Shown here: positions 11,263 through 21,796 of the stretch, in pieces | Layout: every line of letters begins with the position of its first letter | Numbering within the stretch: the first letter of the stretch is position 1 | Assembly (NCBI GenBank): GCA_028386065.3 | Contig: JAKUCV010002156.1 | Coordinates: forward strand, 36,550-100,549 | Length of the DNA: 64,000 nt | Origin: Turnera subulata | Taxonomy: Eukaryota; Streptophyta; Magnoliopsida; Malpighiales; Passifloraceae | Reading direction: 5' to 3' | Notes under the pieces: generated by a model | Told to the model about the DNA's origin: nothing | What the model saw: the letters and a program-made list of their open reading frames with translations, nothing else | Databases searched by the model: none | Program-made: the position numbers and the translations under genes

Positions 11263-12763
11263 GATGTCCCTCGTTGATGAGTTCTTAGGAACCAAGGACG
11301 AAACAATCTAAGACAGGAACCACCAAATTTGAATGATGAATGTGTGGCGCATATCAAGTTTTGGAGCATCCCATGCTTTTCTCCAGGAATCATCTCATCC
11401 TGAAGCTTTAAGGGACGGGCCCTCGGATTCTGGGAATCATCTCATCTCATGTCTCGGGGATCATCTCATCCCAAGGTGATAGAATCATCTCATTTATCGG
11501 GTGGTCGATAGGGAATACTCCCATCCTCGTTAGTTGGGTTTTGACTTGGGAATCATCTCATCCCAAGTCTCGGGAATCATTTCATCCTGAGGTGATAGAA
11601 TTAGGTTGCCAACAAGGAATACTCCCATCTTTGTCAGCTGGGTTTTGACTTGGGAATCATCTCATCAATCAACAAGGAATACTCCCTTCCTTGTCAACTG
11701 GGTTTTGACTTGGGAATCATCTCATCCCAAGATGATAGAATCATCTCATCTATCAACAAGGAATACTCCCATCCTTGTCAGATGGGTTTTGACTTGGGAA
11801 TCTTCTCATCCCAAGACGATAGAATCATCTCTTCTATCAACAAGGAATACTCCCATTCTTGTCAGCTGGGTTTTGACTTAGGAATCATCTCATCCCAAGA
11901 CGATAGAATCATCTCATCTATCAACAAGGAATACTCCCATCCTTGTCAGCTGGGTTTTGACTTGGGAATCTTCTCATCCCGAATGGCTTCGCCTTCAGCT
12001 TTTTGTCAAAAATGCCATCTCACGGCTTGGCTATCTAGTTTCTGGGAATCTCATACCCCTACCATTGTTTATGATGTCGCTTCACGACCATGTTACCATC
12101 TGTTGTCTTTCCATTGTCTATGTCTCGGGCATCACATGCCCCTACATCTCTATTTCATGGCTTAGTTATCGGGAATCATCTTATCCCGAGGTTTGATTTT
12201 GCGTGTATCAGGTGCACGGCTTTGGTTTTCCTCAAGTGTTTCAACCTATCATTAAGTGTGAAGGGGGTTTACTACACCCTTGAGAATCGTAAGAGGGGAT
12301 GCCGTGCCCCCGATAAGTTATCACGCATGAAACATTTTTCTTATTGCAAATGCAAGTAAATGTCAATAGATGCCCCTTATCTCAGTAACAGTTTGACCCT
12401 AGCAACCGGGTATACCTTCTCGCTTTTCTTCTCTATTTTCTTTTAATTTCTCTCCCCTTGCAAATTTTTCTGAATTTTTCGAAATTTTTCAGGCAGGCCC
12501 GATCTGTTTACCCGGCGGTTATATGAGCGGATGACTGCTACCTTCCAGCGGTCTTGCACTGATGACCGCCGGCAGTGGTGGCCTTCACGACATGACCGCC
12601 GGCGGTGGCGGTCGTGGCTTCCTAGAACTTCCTTTTCGATCTTCGGGCTTGGGCTTTAGGGTTTTCACGAATCCCACTGACTCAAAATAGTGTAAATAGC
12701 CTCTTGGGTGCCTAGGGATCCCCATAAATCGTCATAACACATCTCAAATACGTCTAGGGCAAC
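11263..12763. other. 3' UTR of copy 2
   Basis: In element orientation this lies between the antisense ORF and the 3' LTR. It has no supported gene. It holds an 84-bp tandem repeat (11536-11980) and, at 12515-12620, a cluster of GACCGCC/GGCGGTC words like those in the LTR, including ATGACCGCC (12592-12600), a 6-nt spacer and GGCGGTCGT (12607-12615). Since the antisense ORF starts at 12764, this interval would also serve as its promoter region. Confidence 0.6.
11536..11980. repeat. 84-bp tandem repeat (minisatellite)
   Basis: The marker GGGTTTTGACTT starts at 11536, 11640, 11700, 11784, 11868 and 11952. The last four are exactly 84 bases apart; the earlier ones mark diverged or shortened units. 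Each unit holds AATCATCTCATC and CAACAAGGAATACTCCCATC. Since 84 is divisible by three, frames stay open through the array, but this is a by-product of the period, not a gene. Hypervariable tandem arrays in the 3' UTR are a known property of Tat/Ogre-type plant elements. Confidence 0.9.
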
Positions 12764-14085
12764 CATGAGTGATAATTATCTTGCTAAAGTGCTTCGGTGG
12801 ATGGCGGGTGTTCCCCCTAAATGTCGTATATACTTTTCGGTACTGGGCTTGTCCAGATTGTTCAAGCTTCATGGTGTGGTGATAGAAGAGAGTCTGATTC
12901 ATGCAGCCACCAAGTTCTAGGACAGGAGTCGCTATGTATTCTGCTTTGGCCAGGACATGATGGAGTTATGTCCCACTATTGATGAGTTTAAAGCTTTCTT
13001 GAATGCCAAATTCATAAAAGGTGTTGCTATGGTTTCTCTTGATGATGCTGTCCTGAAGGAAGTTAGCGAATTCCTCTTTTCAGCCGAAGGTCAGATCTAC
13101 TTTTTGATGAATCAGAACCATCATCTGGAGCTAACCAAGATCATTGACCGATACTTCCTTGGCAGCTCACAACAACACCTCGAGGATAATTTCGATTGGA
13201 GAAAGGAACGCAATCATGCCCTCGCCCTTATGATGACAAGTGAGTTCTTACTGGTGGAATCCCCCGGTGTTTGCCCTCTTCGGATTGGTGCGCTGGTGGC
13301 TAGGCTTTTTGATGAAAAGAGCCTATTCCCTATTATATTTGGCGAGACTCTCAACTGTTTGGATGCGCTAGCCAACGATCACTGTGCCTCGTTGAATGGC
13401 TCTCCTCCTCTACTCTAGATGTATATATTTGACTTCCTTTTCTTTGATTATCACTCTTTTTCACCTTCCCCTTTTGTTATAACAATTTCCCCTCTTCTTG
13501 TAGATGTGGTTATGCGAGCACCTTACGTTGATTAAGCATCCCCAGGCTGATCCCTTAAACTATGTCCGTCGTGGTTACTTAGTCTCCTTCAACATTGTTC
13601 GAGACTGGGTCATCTATATGAATGATCTCAAGGCTGAACAAATCACCTAGTTCTGCCGGTGGCTTGGGATGCAAGAGGTGGTCATCCCTACTCTGTGCAA
13701 TGATTGGTTCGTACTCCCAGGTGTGGAGAAGTCTACATATTATCGTCCAAGGAGGATATTAAGTCAATTTGGCATAAGCCAAGTAGTTCCCTCCGATATT
13801 CTTATTCAGCCAAGACGTTACACTATGAAAGCTGCTGCTCTAAAAGTTGTCAAGGGAGGTTGGGCTTTGCCTTTAAGAGAACCAACCGGCGGTCGCTTTG
13901 AGATCCATCCTCCTGTACCTTACTTAGAATGGTTGAATAGAGATGTGGTTGCTCCAGAGGGATCTTTGTGCCCTGCTAGAGAAACATTCTTGGAAGGGCC
14001 TGCACCGCCCAGGTTCGAACATTCTACTAAGAAGACCAAGGGCGGGAGCGTCGAAGCGAGTCGCAAAAGGTACAGGAAAAATTGA
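12764..14085 (+). pseudogene. Antisense ORF of copy 2, DUF7745/plant-mobile-domain-like
   Basis: It reads from ATG 12764. A TAG replaces the Trp of copy 1 (KFWDKSR) near 12917, then the frame is open to about 13418 through FGQDMMELCPTIDEF, RNHALALMMTSEFLL and PGVCPLRIGALVARLF. A short intron (about 13420-13503) precedes exon 2 (13504-14085), which starts MWLCEHLTL and has a TAG at 13648-13650 where copy 1 has Trp. The C-terminus is basic (KRYRKN). Homology with copy 1 runs end to end, so the frame was once under selection. The role of such ORFs is unknown. Confidence 0.62.
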
Positions 14086-14702
14086 ATCCTATCTAAAACA
14101 ACTATCCTTCTGCATGTGTAATGTATGCGAATAAATGGGTGAACAAACTCCCTTTATCTATTGTCAATCTTCGGACTATTGCTAATAAGAGTGGAACCGG
14201 ACCCTGGGGCTTCCTACGTATTCATGGCTCATTTTTTTTTTTTTTTGATGGCTCACGAAATCAGGTTCACATAGTTCTTTTCTCGTCTGGCGTTTGTTAT
14301 CTTTTACAAAGACTCTTCTTTCCCTGGCGATTATGTATTGCAATGCCTTTGTTGGGTTCTCTTTGGCAGTTCCACCCATTGAATGGTTCCTTAGAACTTT
14401 GTTTTTATCAAACTAGGCCTTGATCCCCTCTTAATTTTTGAACTTTTTGTCAATACTATTATTTCCCTTGTTTAGTATTAGTCCTTGGATTAACCAGTAT
14501 AGATTTTTAGGGAGCTTGTTCAACTCATCATATCCATATGTGTTATGCATGCATGAAAAATACTTGTCAAAAGTAGTGATCAATATAAGGAAAAAGAGTG
14601 CCTCTTATTTATTGAAAAGAAAATATCAAAACAACTCGTCCTCATTGATCCCCCTTTGGAACCACGACCTAGGCACTCAACACAAACCACTGCCGGGGTC
14701 TT
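14086..14702. other. Intergenic interval between convergent ORFs of copy 2
   Basis: It is homologous to 1391-1992 of copy 1 (for example AAACTCCCTTTATCT and CTTCCTACGTA are shared) and includes a poly-T run near 14231-14246. No gene is supported. Confidence 0.55.
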
Positions 14703-15482
14703 TTAAGCGACCTCCATTTCTTCGAAAAGGGTCCTACAGCCAAAATCTTCGTCCTCTCTATCCTCAGCTTCTTCCTTTATTCCTACCTCTTCTTCCTCCT
14801 CCGGATAACAGTCGAAGAACAGCTTAAGTCCTGGTTTCCTAATCTTCGTAATGGTGCACACCCATGGTTCTGGGAACCCACAGAAAGGAAAGTCTTCTCC
14901 CTCCTTCAAAAAGTAGCCATTCGATGTCTTGAAAAAGGGAGACATGACAAAATCCCATTCTTGTTTATCTTTCCGAGCCAATGCCTTACTTTGGCCTTTT
15001 TCCTTCTGCCTCTCGATTTCTGTCTCGGTTGGGACAAATCCCAAATCGAAGGGTGGTTTAGCGGTATGAACCCGAGGAACTTCTAACATCCCTTGCTGTT
15101 TCATCCCTAGCCCCATGATTGGGAAATACTTCATCTTTCCCATGATCCCTATGACTGCCATATTACCAAAAGGGTCGTAATAAGGGGGCATACAAACCAA
15201 CTTGTTTGTTATTATAGCGCCGACGAACTCAAAGATGAAACTCGACAAAGATACTTCCTCGTCTCATTCGATTCCAAATACTGGCTTGATATTCTTCTCG
15301 GTAGTTTCCCCTTTAATAGTGATTGCCCCTCCTTGATAAGGAAACCGCAGCATCTGATCTAAAGTGGATGCCACAGCTCGAGCTTGATGCAACCAGGGTC
15401 TCTAAAGAAGTAAGATTAAGCTGGACGTGATGTCCAGCACTTGGAATTCTATCACAAAAGGAGCAGGTCCGATGGTTATTCC
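14703..15482 (-). pseudogene. C-terminal part of copy 2 gag-protease ORF
   Basis: This is the downstream part of the ORF that begins at 34279, separated by the copia insertion. It encodes the region after the retropepsin active site, including RPWLHQA, PPYYDPFGN, the G-patch-like MKYFPIMGLGMKQQG motif and an acidic tail. It ends at the same position in the protein as copy 1, before any reverse transcriptase. An open stretch runs from 15248 to 14703; a stop precedes it near 15265. Confidence 0.7.
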
Positions 15483-16556
15483 TATTAGCCTAAACATGTG
15501 TTAAGTGCTTAATTAAGTAATTAATTGAGACTAATCTTGTTTAGTATATTTCTGATGATTATTCAATGATTATATTATTATTTTGTTGATTAACAAACAG
15601 TATGGAAAGCCATTGTGTGTTTTAAGCATTTGCAGAAAATTTGGTTTCTGGCAGAAACCAAATACCGTGAAGATTTGGCTTCAGCATGACTTTTCAGTCA
15701 AACCAAAATTCGTTGTCTGGGCAATTGGAGAAGTGGTCCCGAAATGTGGCTGACTTTTGTGCAATTAAAGCAACGGATTTACTTAGTCTCCAAGGGTTAA
15801 CTAACGGTCAGAAAAGTGGTCCTCACACCCTCTTTCATGCATCAAAGAGCTGGTGGTCCTTAATTCCATTTTTGGAGAAACTTTTTGAAGATTGAAGAAT
15901 AATTTATGCCCAAGTAATTACAAGTTATGGTTCAGCCAACAACCAAATATTGACAGTTCTTAAATGAAGAAAGAAGTCAACTTGTGCGCCACCTGAAAGC
16001 AATCTAGCCATTGAAAGACACTCCTCCCCATCCTTAGAATCTATAAATAGAGGATTGAAGCCTCATAGCAAATTAACCTAGCTATTCAAGAGATTCTAAG
16101 TTGAGAAAAGAGCTTACATTGAGAGATATTCTTGTGCTTAATTTGTGTAACTTCTTGAGTCAGTCACTCTTGAAGCTTTGCGTTGGGAAAGGTTGTAATC
16201 AGAAGGCATTAGGGGATAATCTTGTTGGGTAGACAAAGCTAGGTTCAGCTTTGGGTTAGGTTTGGCAAGTTTTGCCCTCAAAAACTTGTGTACCATAGGT
16301 TATTTGGCTCGCCTGTGAAAGCCAAATTAGTGGATAGTTTAGAATTCCTAAAGGGGGAACCTTTAGGTAGTGGATGTACTCCTTAGTGCGGAACCACTAT
16401 AGATTGCCTGTGTTCTTTACTTTCCTGCATTCATCTTCGCATTTCATTCAAGTTTAACATTTGGCTTCTGTGTCGAGCCAAATCACAGGAAAACCGAAAA
16501 AGAGGAAAAGCTAATTCAGCTCCCCCCCCCCCTTCTTAGCCTTTTATGGGCCAACA
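15483..16556 (+). repeat. 5' LTR of copia element
   Basis: It starts TATTAGCC (the partner starts TGTTAGCC) and ends GGCCAACA. TATA box CTATAAATAG is at 16041-16050. A poly-C run is at 16522-16532. It has three perfect hairpins of the family word: arms of 10 bp at 15639-15663 (5-nt loop), 8 bp at 16302-16327 (10-nt loop) and 8 bp at 16459-16483 (9-nt loop). Confidence 0.9.
16041..16050 (+). promoter_or_regulatory. TATA box of copia LTR
   Basis: CTATAAATAG is conserved in the 3' LTR at 31986-31995. It probably drives the genomic transcript. Confidence 0.65.
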
Positions 16557-16558
16557 AT

Positions 16559-16576
16559 TGGTAGCGGAGCTGCGTT
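16559..16576 (+). promoter_or_regulatory. Copia primer-binding site, diverged
   Basis: TGGTAGCGGAGCTGCGTT lies 2 bp after the LTR. It is similar to TGGTATCAGAGC, the usual site for initiator Met tRNA in copia elements, but with several differences. Confidence 0.5.
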
Positions 16577-16612
16577 ATCAGTCTAGTGGATTAATCTCCA
16601 GAGGAAAAGATC

Positions 16613-16739
16613 ATGGCTTATGAAGGTATAAGTGTCAACAAAGCTCCATACTTTGATGGAATGAACTTTGACTATTGGAAGTTTAGAATGAAGATCTTCC
16701 TTGAAGGAAAAGATCTTGAGATGTGGAATATTGTTCAAA
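16613..16739 (+). pseudogene. Copia gag, N-terminal fragment
   Basis: ATG at 16613 opens a frame with the typical copia gag start (APYFDGMNFDYWKFRMK, then DLEMWNIVQ), of the DUF4219/UBN2 type. It is cut after about 42 codons by a sequence beginning TGTAACGCCC. The C-terminal gag resumes at 23947, and the middle of gag is missing, so the insertion was followed by loss of sequence or the gap hides it. Confidence 0.75.
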
Positions 16740-19178
16740 GTGTAACGCCCTGAATTTTCGGTATTTAATTTCTGTGGAATTTTGGGAATTTTTTGAAATT
16801 TAATTTCCAATTTTACCCTTGCAAAATTTCCAGGATTTTTGGTCAAGAAAATTATTATTATTAATTTATTTTCCTTGGAGATATTAATTTTAAGTTGGAA
16901 TTGTTCGTTGTTCGGGTTTCGTTGAAATAAAATTGGTGTTTCGGGTGAAATTCAAAGTTTACAGTAGTTTTACTAAAACTACGTCGTTTTGATGACAAGA
17001 AAGGAAATAATAATAATAAGCTATCGCGTTGACCAACAAGGTGGGTTGGCCGTGCTCAAGACCAAAACGACGTCGTTTTCGTCTTGGCTGGCCAAAATCC
17101 TAACTTCCCTTCTCTTCTCTTTTCTTTCGTTTTCTCTCCCACTTCTCTTCCTCCCGTTTCGGCTGCCCCACTTCTTTTCTTCATCTCTTTTCTCTTCCAT
17201 TTTCTTCCTCTCCCTCTCCACGTTGTTTTCTCTTTTCTTTGAAAACCGCCACCACCATTCTTTCTCTTCCTCTCGTCTTCGCTCTTGTCTCCACGCCGTC
17301 GGCCCAGAAGGCTGCTGCCACCCTTCGTCCTCCTCTTACCCTCGTATTTCTCTCCCAATACCAGGTGGTGAACTAGGCAAAGCCTCGGGCGGAGAAGCCG
17401 AGGTGGGGTCGCGTTGCCGTCGCTCGGTAAGTGACGTGCTGCCGTTTCTTTTTCTCCTCCTCTTCCTTTCTTTCTCTTCTTGTAGACTGAGGCTTAATTC
17501 GGTATGGGTTTTGTGTTTTGTTGTGAGGGGGCGGGTCGGCTTGGTAGCTGTTGTGTCGTCGGGCGGCGAGCGTGGCTCGGGTTGGCTGCGTGTTGTGTGT
17601 TTGTGTTGTTCGTGGAGCTATGGGTTCGTGGTGGCGATTTGCTGCTGTTCGTAGTGTTCAAGTCGGGTTGACTCATGTTACTTGATTAATCTTTTTTACT
17701 TTCCTTTTCTTGATTTTGGTTCTGGTGGTTGACGGGTGTTGTTGTTTTGGAATTGGGTGATGTTTAGGTTGTTGAGGGCGGCGGCTGTGATGAGGTTATT
17801 GTTGATGTCGTGGTTTTGTTGTGGGTTTCGGCTGTAGAGAAAATGTGGTTGTCGATCGGGGGTCGCTGTTGCTCGTTCTGGGTTGATGCTGCCGGACTTG
17901 GTTTGGTCGACGAGGGGTTGTTCTGGCAGTGATTATAGGCTCGGGTTGGTGCTCTCTATGGAGAACCCGAGACCTCAACGTGAAGATCTAGCATTTGCTT
18001 GTGCAAGTCTTGTTTTCCGGTGAGTATTCCGGTTACTCTTAGTTTTTCAGGATCTGTTGCTCATTTTTGTGGCAACGAAGTATTAAATTCTTTCGTTGGT
18101 TGTTTTGGTGTTCGACAGTTTTGTTTGGGACGTTCCTGCCCTTTTGTTGAATTTCCGACAAAGTTTGGCCGGATTGTTCGGCGGGTCGAGTACTGTTCCG
18201 GCGGGGTGCTGTATTTCGGCATTACACGATAATTCCGAGCGACGTGTATATCGAAATTTTTATACAAGACATGTGGCGTAAATGCATTTAATTAATGTAT
18301 TAAAATAAAATAGAAATAGTGGAAACAAAGTTTGTGCGAGTTGAGTGATAGCGTGGCCGGTATATGTCCGACGCACATAGCATCTTTAGGCCGGAAAATG
18401 TTTGGGCTCGGGAGTTCAGTTAATGTGATTATGAGGATGGGCCGGGCTTAGGCCCAATTAATGTCACATTAATTTTATATGGGCTTTTAGGCCCAATGAC
18501 TAATGAAAGGAGCTCTAGGCCCAATGGCTTGTATTTGAGATGGGCTTTCGGCTCGATAAGGTTTGATTAAGTTTATATTGGCTTAGACCCAACAACTATA
18601 ATATGGATTTAAGTTAAATATGAAATTATGGAGTTTAAGGACTATATTTGGGCTTAGACCCCGACCTATTAGTGGATTCACGGTTAATGAACACAGACAG
18701 ACTAGAAGGCTCAAGATTTCATCTTTAGCATGCATTTAGTCTTTGCCATGAATAAGTGTCTTATGTGATGTGTATGTCGTAGGATGTTGAGGACATAGGA
18801 ATGTTGAGGCGGAACGAGGCTTCGGCTTCCGAGACAATTATTATGGCCAAGGTGAGGACTTATAAACCCATATATGCATTACTGCCTACAATGCTCGGTT
18901 AGTAAACTTGGAACAAGAAGTGGTAATACTTGGTTGGTATTGAATGCTATATGCATATATGCCTGCTGTGTTGATGTTCTTGTTTGCGTTTATATCTTAG
19001 TGATGATACCTTGATGCAGTATGTCTTATTATGTGTATTACGTGCCTGTTTGATATGATATACCAGTTGAGCATGAGTTTGTTGGTTATGAGATATAACA
19101 TGTGATATGACTTTGCGGTTGGTGTGGTGATTAGAGAGCTGGAGGCCCGGACTTGAAAAATAAAATGTTAAATACACA
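16740..19178 (+). mobile_element. Gypsy (chromovirus-like) LTR fragment
   Basis: It begins TGTAACGCCCTGAATTTTCGG, a start common to plant chromovirus LTRs. No end, partner LTR or coding domain is visible before the assembly gap, so the call rests on the start and on position inside copia gag. Content includes the perfect palindrome AAAACGACGTCGTTTT near 17066-17081 (a half version precedes it near 16976-16992), a pyrimidine-rich stretch (17095-17260) and repeated GGGCTT...GGCCCA words (18400-18560). Open frames at 16989-17654 and opposite reflect skewed composition and are not supported as genes. Confidence 0.45.
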
Positions 19179-19459
19179 NNNNNNNNNNNNNNNNNNNNNN
19201 NNNNNNNNNNNNNNNNNNNNNNNNNNNNNNNNNNNNNNNNNNNNNNNNNNNNNNNNNNNNNNNNNNNNNNNNNNNNNNNNNNNNNNNNNNNNNNNNNNNN
19301 NNNNNNNNNNNNNNNNNNNNNNNNNNNNNNNNNNNNNNNNNNNNNNNNNNNNNNNNNNNNNNNNNNNNNNNNNNNNNNNNNNNNNNNNNNNNNNNNNNNN
19401 NNNNNNNNNNNNNNNNNNNNNNNNNNNNNNNNNNNNNNNNNNNNNNNNNNNNNNNNNNN
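19179..19459. other. Assembly gap (281 N)
   Basis: A run of N between the chromovirus-like LTR and Athila-like sequence. Order and orientation across it are unproven. The open frames that span it are artefacts of translating N. Confidence 1.
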
Positions 19460-19631
19460 TTTTTATTACAAAAACTACTGACAAGGAATTTGATTTAAAT
19501 TGATGCAGTCTTAATGGAAAATTAAAGAATGCTTAAATTGAGACGTCACAAGGGAGAAGCCTAGTGAAAATTTGATGCATTAAGATTAGCCTTTTTCTTC
19601 CCTTCAAATCATGCCTCCTTATCTTCTCTGA

Positions 19632-19649
19632 TTGCTTGAGGACAAGCAA
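19632..19649 (+). repeat. Pre-PPT hairpin
   Basis: TTGCTTG pairs with CAAGCAA around loop AGGA, a few bases before the polypurine tract. The same structure precedes the polypurine tract of the other Athila-like family (45195-45216 and 48168-48189, minus strand). Confidence 0.7.
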
Positions 19650-21772
19650 AATCTTCAGTTTGGGGTATTTTGATGAGTGTGAAATATGTGTAGTTTTAGG
19701 CATGATTTTAGAGATAAATTGCTCATATTTCATTATGATCATACGCCTCCATATGCACTATTTCATCGATATTGGACTTGTATTCTAGAATGGAGTATGA
19801 TTTAGTGCAATGAACCCTATGGATCCGACCCGAGGAGGAAAGCACCGCCACCTACTGATATGCTCTTCTGATCATCGATCAACTAACCTGTGTAAAGAGT
19901 GTGAGGGGGTGAGACCAACCACTGTCTCACTGCAAACAAATAAACCAAAGTATACTAATACAATGCAACTAACCTCCAATCATCTGTCGTCAAAGGGATC
20001 CTGCTAGAATCATTTTTTTGGGAAGTGAAAACATTACCTCATATGCAAATCCATTACCTCTTGTCTCCGCAAATGTGCATAAGTCATCAAGCTAGGATCA
20101 CTAGGGCTGAACTGTGTCGTATTGAGGCCAGGTGATGGTTGTCGAAGGAGGGCAGACGGATTTAGCAAGGGTCAATGGCCTGTGAACTCGATTCTTTTGG
20201 GTTTTGTTCATGAACAGCCTGAGACTGTGTAGAGGCTGTTTGACTTTTTATTTTCTGAGGTCTCATGCTGTTCAGCAACTATACCCCGATGCTTCAACCA
20301 CCTTTTGGTGTAACCAACTACTCCAGCAATAGAATTGGATTTGTATTCTAGGATGGAGTATGATTTGCCCGATGTTGCCTCTGTCCTTCCTCCCTTTTCC
20401 TTATTTTGTTTTTTTTTTACTCTCCCTTTTTTCTTTTTAAGGGAGAGGGGAGTACATGTATCTGTTGGCGATCTGATTTTTGTACTGGCTGAGTATGGGC
20501 AATCTCATTTCTAAACTTGATCAAATCTTGCTCACAGGCTCATCGACAGAGTGAGGCTGTTTGAAGAAAAATGTGCCTTTAGACACTGACGGCCCCTATT
20601 TTGGCTGCAAAGGATGAGGTGGGATATGCATGGTAAATGAATGAAATGGGGCCATCATAATCGGCTCAAATGGGTTAGCAAGGGTCTGATGAGTGAGGTG
20701 TGGATTTATGAGGTCTGTAGGCATGCCAAAGATGGCCTAGATCCTTTCCTTGCTTGAAAATTCTGCCTTAAATTTCACCTTGACAGAGATAAGAGTCTGT
20801 TCTAAGGTCAACAGGCTGAGCCTGTCTGGTTTAGAGAGAAAAGTTTGACAAGAATCTTCCCAAGTGACAGATTTAATGGATTTTAGCTGCTTGATAAGTC
20901 CTGCTTTGTTTCTTTGGAAAGGTAAGACAAGTCATAGGATTAGAAATTGAGCAGAATTTAATGGAATAAGAAAGGATGCCTAAATATAGAGATAGGCTCA
21001 CACTGTCAGAAATATAATGAAAATAGATGAACTTGAAATTGCATTTATTGAAATTTAAAAAGTACATGAAGTCATACATTGCTAAATTGCACCCTAAAAT
21101 ACCCCCAAACTGAAAATCGGCAGTGTGCTCACTGCCAAACAGAACCAAAAATAGGGTGCAATGCCGAAATTAAAAAAAAATCACACATAGCAAATTTCAA
21201 AGTAAATAAACAAATACTAGAGTACCCCAAACTGAAACTAAGCTATATGGTAAGAGGAGGTTATCTAAAGTAAACTCTAAAATGTTCCAAATCGATTGGG
21301 GGAGGGGGTAGTGGATTGTGTAGACGGGATTGATCAATTCCTATCTAAACAAGTCTAGTCCTCTTATTTTGCTGAATTAGCCATTGGGTAGGTGGAATGA
21401 CCTAATCAAAATTTTGTTGTCAACAGCCTCAGCCTGTACACAGCACAACATCAGTCCTGGTCAGCCTCAGTCTGTGACAACATAGTCAAAAAGATCGATC
21501 TAATCAAAATGCAAACTAACACATGCTCATCCTGTGTTTGTTAGCATGTAAGCCACCAAAACAACTCTTATTGTAAAGCATCATGAAATGCAAAGGTGTA
21601 AAGGGTTTAGAACTTCCATGGCTAAATTCTGATTTTTCAATTCCTTTTCTCATCGAAATGCAGCACCTAGAGGTTAGAAACACAAGAAAAACACACAATG
21701 AAAATAAAAAGAACAAAAGAAAAATAAAAAGCCTAACAAATCCAAATAAAAGGTAATAGTATCAAGCACCAG

Positions 21773-21790
21773 TCCCCGGCAATGGCGCCA
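21773..21790 (-). promoter_or_regulatory. Primer-binding site (Asp tRNA type)
   Basis: The plus strand reads TCCCCGGCAATGGCGCCA, one base different from the 3' end of plant Asp tRNA (TCCCCGGCAACGGCGCCA). Athila-type elements use this primer. It sits 6 bp from the LTR at 21797. Confidence 0.8.
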
Positions 21791-21796
21791 AAAACT

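Noticed and set aside
11606..12165. Open frames with repeating peptide (SSHPKTIESS and similar)
   Set aside because: They arise because the 84-bp tandem repeat is a multiple of three; two frames are open at once and neither has a conserved homologue in copy 1.
16989..17654. 221-codon plus-strand ORF and opposing minus-strand ORFs
   Set aside because: The composition is strongly pyrimidine-skewed inside an LTR-like sequence, giving open frames on both strands. No domain is recognised.
18400..18560. GGGCTT/GGCCCA words as another private hairpin family
   Set aside because: GGCCCA is a common plant promoter motif and the pairs here have irregular spacing, so there is too little to claim the same pattern.
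19131..19503. ORFs spanning the N run
   Set aside because: They are translations of unknown bases.
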